This document shows positions 7,197-17,372 of a stretch of 64,000 bases of DNA, piece by piece (positions within the stretch are counted from its first letter, which is position 1; every line of letters begins with the position of its first letter). The stretch is from Lentibacillus halodurans (lineage in GTDB: Bacteria > Bacillota > Bacilli > Bacillales > Amphibacillaceae). The DNA is taken from NCBI RefSeq assembly GCF_900112045.1, contig NZ_FOJW01000004.1:1-64000 (forward strand), read 5' to 3'. A program made the translations under genes and the position numbers. The notes under the pieces were generated by a model. That model was not told where the DNA came from, did no database searches, and saw nothing but the letters and a program-made list of their open reading frames with translations.

Positions 7197-10061
7197 ATGC
7201 CAAAGTTAAATAAAAATCAGTTAAAAGCTGTCCAAACTACCGAAGGGCCCGTTTTGATTATTGCGGGGCCAGGGTCAGGGAAAACATATACTCTTGTTGA
7301 GAGAATTTTTTATTTAATTACGGAAAAAAAGGTTGAAGCAGAAAATATATTAGTTGCTACTTTTACTGAAAAAGCAGCAAATGAGCTGATGACTCGTGTT
7401 TCTAATCGCCTCCATGAAGCAAACATATCTTTTAATCTAAATGAAATGTACCTAGGAACAATACACTCAATTTGTTTACGCATTTTAGAAGAAAATAGAG
7501 AACACACCAGACTTAAGAAAAATTTTATGTTAATGGATCAATTTGACCAGCAGTATTTTCTGTACCAAAAGTTAAACGATTATTTACAAATTCCAAATGT
7601 TGAAATATTAGTGGGAGAGAGAACTTCTAGATGGATAAAGGCTGAGAATTTACTAAAGTGGATTAATAAAGTAAGTGAGGAAATGTTAGATGTTGAACAA
7701 TTAAAAAAATCAACAGAAATTCAAGTACAAGCATTAGGTTATTGCTATGAACGATATCAGCAACAATTAAAAGAGGAAAATGCCCTTGACTTTTCCACTA
7801 TACAATTAGAGGCCTATAAATTATTAAAAGAACATCCTCAAATCACAACTGAACTAAGTGAAGACTTACATTATTTGATGATTGATGAATACCAAGATAC
7901 CAATACTATTCAGGAAGAAATTATTTTTCTATTAGCAGGGAGAAAGCAAAATATTTGTGTAGTTGGTGATGATGACCAAGGTCTTTATCGTTTTAGAGGT
8001 GCTACAATTAGAAATATCTTAGAGTTTCCTAATAAGTTTCCAAAGGGGGTATGTACACAGCTTGAATTATCTATTAACTACCGTTCCCATCCAAATATTA
8101 TTCAGTTTTATAATCAATGGATGGAACAACAAAATTGGAACTATAAAGGTAAGAGCTTTAGATATGAAAAGGAAATAGTACCGAATGAGGGTAAATATCC
8201 TAAAAGTAGTACCGTATTGAAAGTGTCTGGTACCGAAGTTTTAGACAGTTGGTATGAAGAAGTATATCAATTTTTAAAATCATTAAAAGAAAAAGGCAAG
8301 CTCACAGATTGGAACCAAGTAGCTTTTCTATTCAAGTCTGTAAAAAATTCAAAGGTTACAGGATTGGCTAACTATTTAGAGGAAAAAAATATTCCAGTCT
8401 ATTCGCCGAGGTCAAATATGTATTTCGATAGAGAAGAAGTACGGTTACTAATAGGTGCAATCATTTTCTTATTCCCGCAATTTCCCGAGGCAAGAAAATG
8501 GAATAAAAATGCACATTTAGACGAATGGGAAATGTATGATCAGTGCTTTTCAGAATTTACAAGTGAACTTAGGAAGCCAGAAAATGAAAGGTTATTAAAG
8601 TGGGCGAGGAAAAAGGCAAAACAACATTACAATTTAAGTGAAAATACTGATTACGCATTCGCTGGTTTGTTTTATCAGTTACTACAATTTGATATATTTA
8701 ACCGATATTTGGAACAAGGAACTGCTGGAGTTAGAGACAGTCGGCAAGCAAGAAACCTCTCATTATTTTCCCAGTTGTTAACTAAGTTTGAATATTTGCA
8801 TCGTGTTTCAGTATTTACGCCTGGGAAAGTAGATAAAATATTAAGGACATTTTTTAATCAATATCTTCGCTTTTTAATCAATGGAGGTATTAATGAATAT
8901 GAAGATGATTCAGAGTATGCACCAAGTGGTTGTATTTCGTTTTTAACAATTCATCAGTCAAAGGGATTAGAATTTCCTATTGTAATGGTTGGGTCACTTG
9001 AATCATCACCTAGAAAACAATATTCAAATCTTGATGAAGAATTGCAAGAGAACTTTTATCGAAAAGAACCATTTGAACCCTTGAGTAGGACAAAATATTA
9101 TGATTTTTGGAGATTGTACTATACTGCCTTTTCTCGGGCGCAGAATTTATTAGTGTTGAGTTGTCTAGAAAGTAAGGCGAGTGGCCAAGGTACTAGAAAT
9201 ATTCCATCGAAAAGTTTTATTGAATCCTATAGGCCACTAAAAAGTTGGAGAGACGTTGCTGGCATCTATGATTTAGAATTTGAGGATGTTAAAGAAGTCA
9301 ATCTAAAAAAGGAATATTCATTCACATCACATATTAATATTTTTGAGACATGTGCCATTCAATACAAATTTTATAAAGACCTAGAATTTGCTCCAGTAAG
9401 ACAGGGGGCAACATTATTTGGAACTCTTGTACACCAAACTATTGAGGATATTCATAAGGCAGCTTTGAAAGGCGAGGAGGAAAAAATCACAAGTGATAAT
9501 GTTGAGAACTGGTTTGAATCCAACTACAAAAATTTAATAAGAAAAGAAAGAGTTTATCTTGCTCCACAAACACAAATTGCTGCCTTAAAACAAGTAAATA
9601 AGTATGTAGATAGACAAAATAATAATTGGTCTCACATAAAGGATGCGGAAGTCGATGTATCATTGGTGAAAGAGGATTATGTGTTAAAAGGTACTATTGA
9701 TTTAGTTAAAGGTGAAGATGGATCAGTAGATATAATTGACTTTAAATCGGAAAAAAAACCTGATTTAGTGAAGGAACAAGAAAGAATTTATCATTATAAA
9801 CGGCAACTTGAAGTTTATGCTCATTTAGTGGAAGAGCGAACAGGACAAAAAGTGAATAATATGCATTTATACTATACAGGAGAAGAGAATAGTAGCCCTT
9901 ATGTAACATTTAATAAAGATACAAAGTCAATAGATAAAACAATTAATAAGTTTGACAAAATTGTAGAGCGTATTGAAGAGAAAGATTATAGGATAGAAGA
10001 ACGTCCCATAAAGCACTGTCGTAACTGTGATATGCGGTTTTATTGTGATCAAAAGTATTAA
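7197..10061 (+). CDS. UvrD-like helicase fused to an Fe-S PD-(D/E)XK nuclease
   Basis: The 954-aa protein carries all SF1A motifs: Walker A IAGPGSGKT (about residues 21-30), Walker B MIDEYQDTN (about 228), GDDDQGLYRFRGA (about 257), NYRSHPNI (about 293), IHQSKGLEFPIVMVG (about 585) and YYTAFSRAQ (about 641). The C-terminal 240 residues form a Cas4/AddB-like nuclease: FETC (about 717), GTLVH, IIDFKSEKK (about 847) and CRNCDMRFYC (about 941). The four Cys are spaced as in 4Fe-4S nucleases. AddAB-type enzymes unwind and cut linear DNA, and in this position the protein probably degrades invading DNA. A GGAGG ribosome site precedes the ATG, and the stop is 14 nt before the first methyltransferase gene. 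Confidence 0.92.
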   Translation: MPKLNKNQLKAVQTTEGPVLIIAGPGSGKTYTLVERIFYLITEKKVEAENILVATFTEKAANELMTRVSNRLHEANISFNLNEMYLGTIHSICLRILEENREHTRLKKNFMLMDQFDQQYFLYQKLNDYLQIPNVEILVGERTSRWIKAENLLKWINKVSEEMLDVEQLKKSTEIQVQALGYCYERYQQQLKEENALDFSTIQLEAYKLLKEHPQITTELSEDLHYLMIDEYQDTNTIQEEIIFLLAGRKQNICVVGDDDQGLYRFRGATIRNILEFPNKFPKGVCTQLELSINYRSHPNIIQFYNQWMEQQNWNYKGKSFRYEKEIVPNEGKYPKSSTVLKVSGTEVLDSWYEEVYQFLKSLKEKGKLTDWNQVAFLFKSVKNSKVTGLANYLEEKNIPVYSPRSNMYFDREEVRLLIGAIIFLFPQFPEARKWNKNAHLDEWEMYDQCFSEFTSELRKPENERLLKWARKKAKQHYNLSENTDYAFAGLFYQLLQFDIFNRYLEQGTAGVRDSRQARNLSLFSQLLTKFEYLHRVSVFTPGKVDKILRTFFNQYLRFLINGGINEYEDDSEYAPSGCISFLTIHQSKGLEFPIVMVGSLESSPRKQYSNLDEELQENFYRKEPFEPLSRTKYYDFWRLYYTAFSRAQNLLVLSCLESKASGQGTRNIPSKSFIESYRPLKSWRDVAGIYDLEFEDVKEVNLKKEYSFTSHINIFETCAIQYKFYKDLEFAPVRQGATLFGTLVHQTIEDIHKAALKGEEEKITSDNVENWFESNYKNLIRKERVYLAPQTQIAALKQVNKYVDRQNNNWSHIKDAEVDVSLVKEDYVLKGTIDLVKGEDGSVDIIDFKSEKKPDLVKEQERIYHYKRQLEVYAHLVEERTGQKVNNMHLYYTGEENSSPYVTFNKDTKSIDKTINKFDKIVERIEEKDYRIEERPIKHCRNCDMRFYCDQKY

Positions 10062-10075
10062 GGAGAGAGGTAAAC

Positions 10076-11887
10076 ATGAGTAGTAATTATTCAAATCAAG
10101 ATGAGTTAAATGTAGAAAAGTATGAATTTGATCCGATTAAGGGGTATCCAATGTTAAATTGGAAAGGAAAACGCCCCTTCCGTTCAACACAATATTTCCC
10201 TGCTCAATTAAAAGAAACATATGGTGAACCATCAGATGGTTGGTTTAATAAAATTTTTTGGGGGGACAACCTTCAAGTAATGAGCCATTTGTTAAAAGAA
10301 TATAGAGGTAAAATAAAATTAATATATATTGATCCCCCTTTTGATTCTAAGGCTGACTACAAAAAAATGATAAACATTCAAGGTTCTAACTTAAGTAATG
10401 ATTACAATTCATTTGAAGAAAAACAGTATACAGATATGTGGAATAATGATGAGTTCCTACAATTTATTTATGAAAGATTAATTTTAATGAGAGAATTGTT
10501 GTCTGATGATGGGGCAATCTATTTACATTGTGATTATAGAAAAGCCCATCAAATAAGAAGTATAATGGATGAAGTATTTGGATCAAATAATTTTATGAAC
10601 TCGCTAGTTTGGATGTTCTCAACAAGGAGCTCAATTAAGTCTGGGTGGAAAAGAAGTCATCATGATGTTTTATTTTATAAAAAGGATAAATCCCCTGTTT
10701 TTAATTGGGATAATGAAATGGTAATTGAGCCGTTATCTGAAAGTACAATTAAAAAATATAGGTTAGAAGATGAAAATGGAAGATATAGATTAAATGGTCG
10801 TTTTATAAAAGGGAGTCCCATAAAAGGAGCAAAGGATGTAGATCCAAAGTGGGAAAAGACAAATCCTGAACTTGTGGTTAGGGACTATTTAAGAAAAGGA
10901 AAAGTACCTAACGACTACTTTTTTATTGATATCGAAAATCAAACATCAAATAACAGAACAGATTATCCTACCCAGAAACCAGAAGAACTACTTTATAAGT
11001 TAATTTCAGCTTCTTCAAAACCAGGAGATATTATATTTGATTGTTTTATGGGATCTGGAACTACACAGGCGGTAGCTATGAAACTTGGAAGAAGGTTTAT
11101 TGGCGCTGATATAAATATAGGTTCAATACAAACCTCTACAAAAAGGTTGTTAAAAATACAGGATGAATTGAAAAAGGATGCTATGGATGATGTATATAAT
11201 GGTTTCGAAGTATATAACGTTAATAATTATGAAATTTTTAGGAATCCATTAGAAGCCAACGAAATTCTAATAGAGGCTTTGGAAATACAGCCATTTGCGC
11301 AAAACAATCTGTATGATGGTGAAAAGGATGGCAGAATGGTAAAAATAATGCCAGTAAACAGAATTGCCACTAAGTTGGATTTAAATGAATTAATAACAAA
11401 CTTTGACTATAAGTTATTTGAAAAAAGAGAACTTGAAAATCCAACACATCCAGTAGAGAAAATATTACTTGTGTGTATGGGACATGAACCAGATTTAGCA
11501 GCCACTCTTGAACAAGAAGTAGGTTATAAATTAGACGTTGAAGTAGTTGATATATTAAGAGATAGGTCACATCTAGAGTTTAAACGTGATTCTGAGGCTG
11601 ATATTTCTATAAATGAAGGTCAACTAATAATTAATAACTTCTACCCAATGAACCTTTTACAAAAACTTAGCATTATGAAAGAAAATGTAGAAAATTGGAA
11701 GGGATTAGTTGAGTCAATAATGATTGATTGGAATTATGATGGTGCTGTGTTAGAACCGAGTGTAGTTGATATCCCTGAAAAGAAGGAGACTGTGAAAGGT
11801 ATTTATGACGTTCCTCAAGATGCTGGTACTATAAGAGTTAAAATTACAGACTTGCTCTCAGAAACACTTGAATTAACTGTTAATTAA
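10076..11887 (+). CDS. Type III-like DNA methyltransferase (Mod), copy 1
   Basis: This 603-aa beta-class amino-methyltransferase has its motifs in the beta order. The catalytic IYIDPPFD comes first (about residues 83-90), then YPTQKPEELL (about 296) and the SAM-binding FDCFMGSGTT (about 321). The segment between 150 and 290 is the likely target-recognition region. It is followed by a 230-residue C-terminal domain (GRMVKIMPVNRIATK, MGHEPDLAATLEQEV) shared almost unchanged with copy 2 and not typical of classical Mod proteins. It should methylate adenine (N6) to protect self DNA from the Res protein. It lies in a tight operon, 16 nt before copy 2. Confidence 0.93.
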   Translation: MSSNYSNQDELNVEKYEFDPIKGYPMLNWKGKRPFRSTQYFPAQLKETYGEPSDGWFNKIFWGDNLQVMSHLLKEYRGKIKLIYIDPPFDSKADYKKMINIQGSNLSNDYNSFEEKQYTDMWNNDEFLQFIYERLILMRELLSDDGAIYLHCDYRKAHQIRSIMDEVFGSNNFMNSLVWMFSTRSSIKSGWKRSHHDVLFYKKDKSPVFNWDNEMVIEPLSESTIKKYRLEDENGRYRLNGRFIKGSPIKGAKDVDPKWEKTNPELVVRDYLRKGKVPNDYFFIDIENQTSNNRTDYPTQKPEELLYKLISASSKPGDIIFDCFMGSGTTQAVAMKLGRRFIGADINIGSIQTSTKRLLKIQDELKKDAMDDVYNGFEVYNVNNYEIFRNPLEANEILIEALEIQPFAQNNLYDGEKDGRMVKIMPVNRIATKLDLNELITNFDYKLFEKRELENPTHPVEKILLVCMGHEPDLAATLEQEVGYKLDVEVVDILRDRSHLEFKRDSEADISINEGQLIINNFYPMNLLQKLSIMKENVENWKGLVESIMIDWNYDGAVLEPSVVDIPEKKETVKGIYDVPQDAGTIRVKITDLLSETLELTVN

Positions 11888-11903
11888 GAAAGGAGTTTAT
11901 AGT

Positions 11904-13643
11904 ATGACTGAAAAAGAAGGTAAGGAACAAGATGAAACTCAACTGGATAAATATGAGTTTGAACCTATTAAAGGTTATCCAATGCTACATTGGCAAGGTA
12001 AACGTCCTTTTCAATCAACTCGATACTACCCTGCTCAGTTAAAAGAAACGCATGGAGAATCAATTGACGGTTGGCTTAATAAGATATTTTGGGGAGATAA
12101 CTTACAAGTAATGAGTCATCTGTTAAAAGAGTTCAGGGGAAAGGTTGATTTGATATACATAGACCCTCCATATGATTCTAAAGCTGATTACAAAAAATTA
12201 ATAAAGCTCAAAGGTAAAAGGGTTAATACAAGTCTCTCTGCTTTTGAAGAAAAACAGTATACAGATATATGGACAAATGACGAATATTTACAATTTATAT
12301 ATGAACGTTTATTAATAATGAGAGAGTTGTTATCCGATAAAGGTACTATATATGTTCATTGTGACTGGCATAAGAGTTCATATATAAGATGTATAATGGA
12401 TGAAATTTTTGGATTAGGTGCCTTTAAGAACGAGATAATTTGGCATTATTATAATAAAATGCAAGGAAATATTAATAGGTTTGCTTCTAATCATGACGTG
12501 ATACTAATGTACACAAAATCAGATAAGTTTACATTTAATAAAGTGCAAGAATTAAGAGATAAACCGGTACGGCAAATTAAAAGAGTGTGGGATAAAAATT
12601 CACAATCATTGGTAAACGCAAAAGATGATGATGGTAATATTATTTATATTGAAGCTACACACAAAACAGTTGATGATGTGTGGCGGCTTCCTATGTTACA
12701 ACCTGCTGACCAAAATGAACCTACAGGATATCCTACACAAAAGCCCGAGAAATTATTAGAGAGAATTATTCAAGCTTCTAGTAATCCAGGAGATTTAGTT
12801 TTCGACTGTTTTATGGGATCTGGTACTACACAAGCAGTTGCATTAAAAAATGGAAGAAGGTTTATAGGTACAGATATAAACTTAACTGCTATACATACAA
12901 CAACAAAGAGATTAATAAATGCATATAAGGAGGCAGATAACAAATTACCAGGGTTTGAGGTGTTAAATGTAAATAACTATGAAATATTCCGTAATCCTAT
13001 ACAGGCTAAAGAATTATTAAGAGAGGCGTTAGAGATACAACCACTTGTTAATAATTCATTGTATGATGGAGAAAAAGAAGGACGAATGGTAAAAATAATG
13101 TCCGTGAACAGAATTGCTACAAAAGCTGATCTAAATGATTTAATATCAAATTTTGATTATAAATTATTTGAAAAACGCCAGTTAGAACATCCAAATCAAC
13201 CTGTTGAAAAGCTGTTACTTGTTTGCATGGGACATGAACCCGACCTTGCAGCTACTCTTGAACAAGAAGTAAATTATAAACTAGACATAGATGTAGTCGA
13301 TATTCTAAGGGATCAGTCACACTTAGAATTTAGACGTGACTCTGAGACAGATATTTCTATAAATGAAGGCCATTTAGTAATAAATAATTTCTACCCAATG
13401 AATCTTTTGCAAAAACTCAGCATTATGAAGGAGAATGTAGAAGATTGGAAGGAATTAGTTGAATCAGTTATGATTGATTGGAATTACGATGGTGCTGTGT
13501 TAGAACCTGGTATTGTGGATATTCCTGAAAAGAATGAGAAAGTAAAAGGGGAATATAAAGTTCCAGAGGATGCAGGAACGATTAGAGTTAAGATTACTGA
13601 TTTATTATCGGAATCATTGGAGGTGAATATTAATAATGGCTAA
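11904..13643 (+). CDS. Type III-like DNA methyltransferase (Mod), copy 2
   Basis: A 579-aa paralogue of the preceding gene with IYIDPPYD (about residue 83), YPTQKPEKLL (about 275) and FDCFMGSGTT (about 299). The N-terminal 120 residues (GYPMLHWQGKRPF) and the C-terminal domain are nearly identical to copy 1. The central segment (about residues 150-270) is quite different, indicating a second sequence specificity. This is a tandem duplication followed by recognition-domain divergence. Its stop overlaps the Res start by 8 nt, so expression is coupled. Confidence 0.93.
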   Translation: MTEKEGKEQDETQLDKYEFEPIKGYPMLHWQGKRPFQSTRYYPAQLKETHGESIDGWLNKIFWGDNLQVMSHLLKEFRGKVDLIYIDPPYDSKADYKKLIKLKGKRVNTSLSAFEEKQYTDIWTNDEYLQFIYERLLIMRELLSDKGTIYVHCDWHKSSYIRCIMDEIFGLGAFKNEIIWHYYNKMQGNINRFASNHDVILMYTKSDKFTFNKVQELRDKPVRQIKRVWDKNSQSLVNAKDDDGNIIYIEATHKTVDDVWRLPMLQPADQNEPTGYPTQKPEKLLERIIQASSNPGDLVFDCFMGSGTTQAVALKNGRRFIGTDINLTAIHTTTKRLINAYKEADNKLPGFEVLNVNNYEIFRNPIQAKELLREALEIQPLVNNSLYDGEKEGRMVKIMSVNRIATKADLNDLISNFDYKLFEKRQLEHPNQPVEKLLLVCMGHEPDLAATLEQEVNYKLDIDVVDILRDQSHLEFRRDSETDISINEGHLVINNFYPMNLLQKLSIMKENVEDWKELVESVMIDWNYDGAVLEPGIVDIPEKNEKVKGEYKVPEDAGTIRVKITDLLSESLEVNINNG

Positions 13644-16257
13644 GAAAAATGAGTTTGCATTAGATTTCGCTTTTTTTAACTATTTACGGCAATTTTATGA
13701 ACAAAATAAAGGTACTATACGTAGGAACTATAGAAGTTTATCAAGGAAGTTCCTAGATTTTAATGATTCAAGTAATCCCGATTCATTCTTAAGAGTACCT
13801 CAATTTGAAGCATTAGAGATGTATATTTTTTTAAAGGAGTATTTGGATAACAGGAAGGTATATCAAATATTTGACGATTGGTACCATAAACAAAATGGAT
13901 TTAAAAAAAGAGATGATTTTGGATTAGGAAAAGGCGAGCAGATGGTTCTATTTGGTATTGATCATAAGCAATATAAACAGGTTTTTGCCAGAATGAAAAA
14001 ATATGCAGAAGAGTTTGCTCAAGAATACCCAAATTATATCTTTTCTTTAACTATGGGTACAGGCAAAACAATTTTAATGGCTACATGTATCTTTTATGAA
14101 TTTTTACTTGCAAATAAGTTTCCAAAGGACAAAAAGTACTGCCATAACGCCTTAGTTTTTGCACCAGATAAAACAGTTTTGCAATCACTAAAAGAGATTC
14201 AAACCTTTGATAGAAGTAAAGTAGTTCCCCCTGAGTATTTAAATTGGCTAAATACGCACTTAAAGATTCATTTTCTTGAAGATACAGGGACTACTTTAAA
14301 TACTATAGATCGGTCGAAGTTTAATATTATCATTTCTAATACTCAAAAAATAATATTAAAGAGGCAACACAAAGAAAAAAGTGAAGTAGAAAAGTTATTT
14401 AGCACACCCTCTTATAGCCACGATAGTGTTTATGACCAAAATGCAGATCTTTATGGCTTCGATCAGCCTGAGGATGAAGGAGAGTTAATAGAAAATCAGC
14501 GATTCTTAAAATTAACTCGACTAGAACAGTTGGGCATTTATGTAGATGAAGCACATCACTCATTTGGAAATGCGCTAGCAAAGGATATGGGATTGAAGAA
14601 GGCAAAGACTAGCTTAAGGCTCACCATAAATGAAATATCAAAGTCTTTGGAAGAGTCTGGGACAAGTGTTATAGGTTGTTACAATTATACAGGAACACCG
14701 TACGCGGGAAAAGAAATCTTTCCAGAGGTTGTATATGCTTATGGACTGAAAGCAGCGATTGATAATCAGTATTTGAAAGAAGCAACGGTGAATGGATATT
14801 CTAATACGAAATCAATAGAATTCTTGCGCATAGTAATTAAAGATTTTTGGAAAAAATATGGAGAAAATAGAAGAGAGGGCTTATTGCCTAAATTAGCGAT
14901 TTTCGGTTCGAAAATAGAAGAAATACAAAATGAATTAAAACCTGCTGTCGAACAAATCTTACAAGAGTTAAACATTACAAATGATAAAATACTAGTCAAC
15001 GTTGGTGATTCCAAATTAACCACTAATGATGACATAAGAGAATTTAATCGATTGGATAGTCCCAATTCTGAAAAACAGTTTGTTCTACTTGTTAATAAAG
15101 GAAGGGAAGGCTGGAATTGTCGTTCTTTATTTGGAGTCGCATTATATAGAAAACCACGATCAAAGATTTTTGTACTACAAGCAACGATGAGATGTTTGAG
15201 AGCAATAGGTAATATTCAAGAGAAGGCTAATGTCTACCTTTCTAATGAGAACAAGACTATATTGGAAGATGAACTAGAGCAAAACTTTAGACTAAATATT
15301 GATGATTTACAAAGTAAAAGTGAAAATCAGCGTTATAAGGTAAAATTAAATCCACCGCCTGTTAAGGTAAAAGTGAATAAAAAGAAAAAATTGCATATGT
15401 TGAAGGAAAAACAAATAACAGACGAGATTGATTTTGAATTTGATAAAGTTGATTTGGATAGGTACAGGTTAGTACAAACTGTACAGGAAGGTTTAATTAA
15501 AAGTAACAGTATGAATCGAAATAAAGAGTATGACTTAACTAATGAAAGAGATACTAGACAATTTAGTCATTTGACGCTCGTAGCTGAAATTGCTCGATAC
15601 TTAAACTATTCATGTATAGAAATTGAAAAAATATTGAGGAATTCCAAACAGAGTTTCAATGAAATTCTATATTATGTAAATAAATACAATGAGTTATTGT
15701 ATGATTGGATTATTCCTCGTTTATTTAATGAAATGTACGATATTGAGAGTTACGATAAAATAGAAGAACAAGAGATTAATCTAGTTAAGGAGCCAGAACA
15801 AGGATACTATGAAATGTCTGCAAACCCTAATCTAGTCGTAGATGTAAACGACGATTACTTTAGTAATTGGTTAGATAAATCATTTCATTTAGATACTTAT
15901 TGCTTTGACTCGCAACCAGAGAAAAATTTCTTTAAAGATATAATTGCTAGTGATAAAATTGAAAAAATATATTTTACTGGAATGCTCACACATGGCCAAT
16001 CTGAATTTTATATACAGTACATTGACCCTGAATCAAATACAGTGAGGAGTTATTACCCGGATTTCTTAATTAAAAAAAGTGATGGTAAATGGTTAATTAT
16101 TGAAGTTAAAGGTGATAACAAAATCGAAGACCCAATTGTACAAGCAAAAGAAAAAGCAGCTAAAGAAACAGCATCTGCAAGTGAGATGAACTATTCAATA
16201 ATCGCTGGAAGCGAGGTTATGAAGGGCAATTCGACTTTAGTATTGGATAATAGGTAG
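13636..16257 (+). CDS. Type III-like restriction subunit (Res), helicase-nuclease
   Basis: An 873-aa SF2 protein. Walker A is TMGTGKT (about residue 139), the DEAH box is YVDEAHH (about 302), and the late motifs are NKGREGWNC (about 487) and QATMRCLRA (about 515), as in Res subunits. The C-terminal PD-(D/E)XK nuclease has YYPDFLI (about 805) and IIEVKGD (about 820). Res uses ATP to translocate or switch along DNA and cleaves unmodified DNA in complex with Mod. GGAGGTG precedes the ATG. One Res appears to serve two Mod proteins here, which is unusual. Confidence 0.92.
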   Translation: MAKKNEFALDFAFFNYLRQFYEQNKGTIRRNYRSLSRKFLDFNDSSNPDSFLRVPQFEALEMYIFLKEYLDNRKVYQIFDDWYHKQNGFKKRDDFGLGKGEQMVLFGIDHKQYKQVFARMKKYAEEFAQEYPNYIFSLTMGTGKTILMATCIFYEFLLANKFPKDKKYCHNALVFAPDKTVLQSLKEIQTFDRSKVVPPEYLNWLNTHLKIHFLEDTGTTLNTIDRSKFNIIISNTQKIILKRQHKEKSEVEKLFSTPSYSHDSVYDQNADLYGFDQPEDEGELIENQRFLKLTRLEQLGIYVDEAHHSFGNALAKDMGLKKAKTSLRLTINEISKSLEESGTSVIGCYNYTGTPYAGKEIFPEVVYAYGLKAAIDNQYLKEATVNGYSNTKSIEFLRIVIKDFWKKYGENRREGLLPKLAIFGSKIEEIQNELKPAVEQILQELNITNDKILVNVGDSKLTTNDDIREFNRLDSPNSEKQFVLLVNKGREGWNCRSLFGVALYRKPRSKIFVLQATMRCLRAIGNIQEKANVYLSNENKTILEDELEQNFRLNIDDLQSKSENQRYKVKLNPPPVKVKVNKKKKLHMLKEKQITDEIDFEFDKVDLDRYRLVQTVQEGLIKSNSMNRNKEYDLTNERDTRQFSHLTLVAEIARYLNYSCIEIEKILRNSKQSFNEILYYVNKYNELLYDWIIPRLFNEMYDIESYDKIEEQEINLVKEPEQGYYEMSANPNLVVDVNDDYFSNWLDKSFHLDTYCFDSQPEKNFFKDIIASDKIEKIYFTGMLTHGQSEFYIQYIDPESNTVRSYYPDFLIKKSDGKWLIIEVKGDNKIEDPIVQAKEKAAKETASASEMNYSIIAGSEVMKGNSTLVLDNR

Positions 16258-16332
16258 GAGAAAGAAAACAATGTGATTGACAACTATAATAAATATGAAA
16301 TTTAAGTGGATGGCGTTGTGCTAAAAATCACT

Positions 16333-16370
16333 ATTATCCCCTTATGTCTTTTTTTGCATAAGGGGATAAT
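16333..16370 (+). terminator. Perfect 14-bp hairpin between Res and the Dam-HerA-NurA genes
   Basis: ATTATCCCCTTATG and CATAAGGGGATAAT form a perfect 14-bp stem with a T-rich 10-nt loop, 75 nt after the Res stop. The following sequence (TTGTATAAAAG) is only weakly U-rich. It is probably a terminator or attenuator separating the restriction operon from the next one; an operator for a dimeric regulator is possible. Confidence 0.6.
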
Positions 16371-16548
16371 TTGTATAAAAGAAATTATTTATAATGAGTT
16401 TGCACCTTCGCCCATTACTCTTCATAATAAAGTAAAGTTATTCCAAATTTTTTCTGTGTATATGTTAAAATATAACCACTATTATTAAAGCAAATTCCCT
16501 GTTTTTATTATGTCATATAAAAAATTAAATTTAAGTAGGATGAAAATA

Positions 16549-17358
16549 ATGAATAAAGTAACTCCATTTTTAAAATGGGCAGGTGGAAAAAGGTGGCTGA
16601 TACAAAAATATCCTGAATACTTCCCCACCGAATACAATACATATTTTGAGCCCTTTTTGGGAAGTGGTGTGGTATTCTTCCATCTTCAACCTAAAGAGGC
16701 AGTTCTCAATGACACTAATAAGGATTTAATAGATTCTTATAGAGCAATAAAAAGTAGATGGAGAAAGGTTTACAATCTCTTAACAAAACATCATGAAAAT
16801 CACTGTAAAAATTACTATTATCATATCAGATCAACAAACTATCACTCTTTAGAAGAAAGAGCAGCTAAAATGATTTATCTTAATCGAACATGTTTTAATG
16901 GAATTTATCGAGTTAACAAAAAAGGTGATTTTAACGTCCCTATAGGATCAAAAACTAAAGTCCTTTTAGATACAGATGATTTTCAGGGGACTTCTAAGTT
17001 GTTAAAGGGGATTGAGTTACTCAATAATGACTTTGAGAAAGTTATAAATCGTTCAAGCATTAATGATTTTATTTTTGTAGATCCACCTTACACCGTAAGG
17101 CATAACTCTAATGGTTTCGTTAAGTATAATGAAGTTCTATTTTCTTGGGAGGATCAGGAAAGGTTAGCAAATTGCCTTATTGAGGCTAAAAAAAGAGGGG
17201 TGAAAATTTTGATGACTAATGCAGCGCATCCCTCTATCCAACAATTATATGAACCTAAAGGTTTTAATATTAAATCTGTATCTAGGTACAGTTCAATTTC
17301 TGCTAGTAAAAAAAGTAGAAATAGTTATCAAGAGCTTCTGATTTCTTGTAATTTGTAA
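16549..17358 (+). CDS. Dam-like adenine-specific DNA methylase (D12 class)
   Basis: ATG 16549 is preferred over an upstream ATG at 16510 because AGG lies 9 nt before it and the family starts with PFLKWAGGKRWLI, giving 269 aa. Alpha-class order: FLKWAGGKR (about 6-14), YFEPFLGSG (SAM binding, about 33-41) and the catalytic VDPPYT (about 177). It methylates the N6 of adenine, GATC or a related site. It is 14 nt upstream of the HerA gene and hence a member of that operon, where it may label self DNA for the HerA-NurA machine. That link is inferred. Confidence 0.9.
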   Translation: MNKVTPFLKWAGGKRWLIQKYPEYFPTEYNTYFEPFLGSGVVFFHLQPKEAVLNDTNKDLIDSYRAIKSRWRKVYNLLTKHHENHCKNYYYHIRSTNYHSLEERAAKMIYLNRTCFNGIYRVNKKGDFNVPIGSKTKVLLDTDDFQGTSKLLKGIELLNNDFEKVINRSSINDFIFVDPPYTVRHNSNGFVKYNEVLFSWEDQERLANCLIEAKKRGVKILMTNAAHPSIQQLYEPKGFNIKSVSRYSSISASKKSRNSYQELLISCNL

Positions 17359-17372
17359 AGGAGGAGTTTTTA

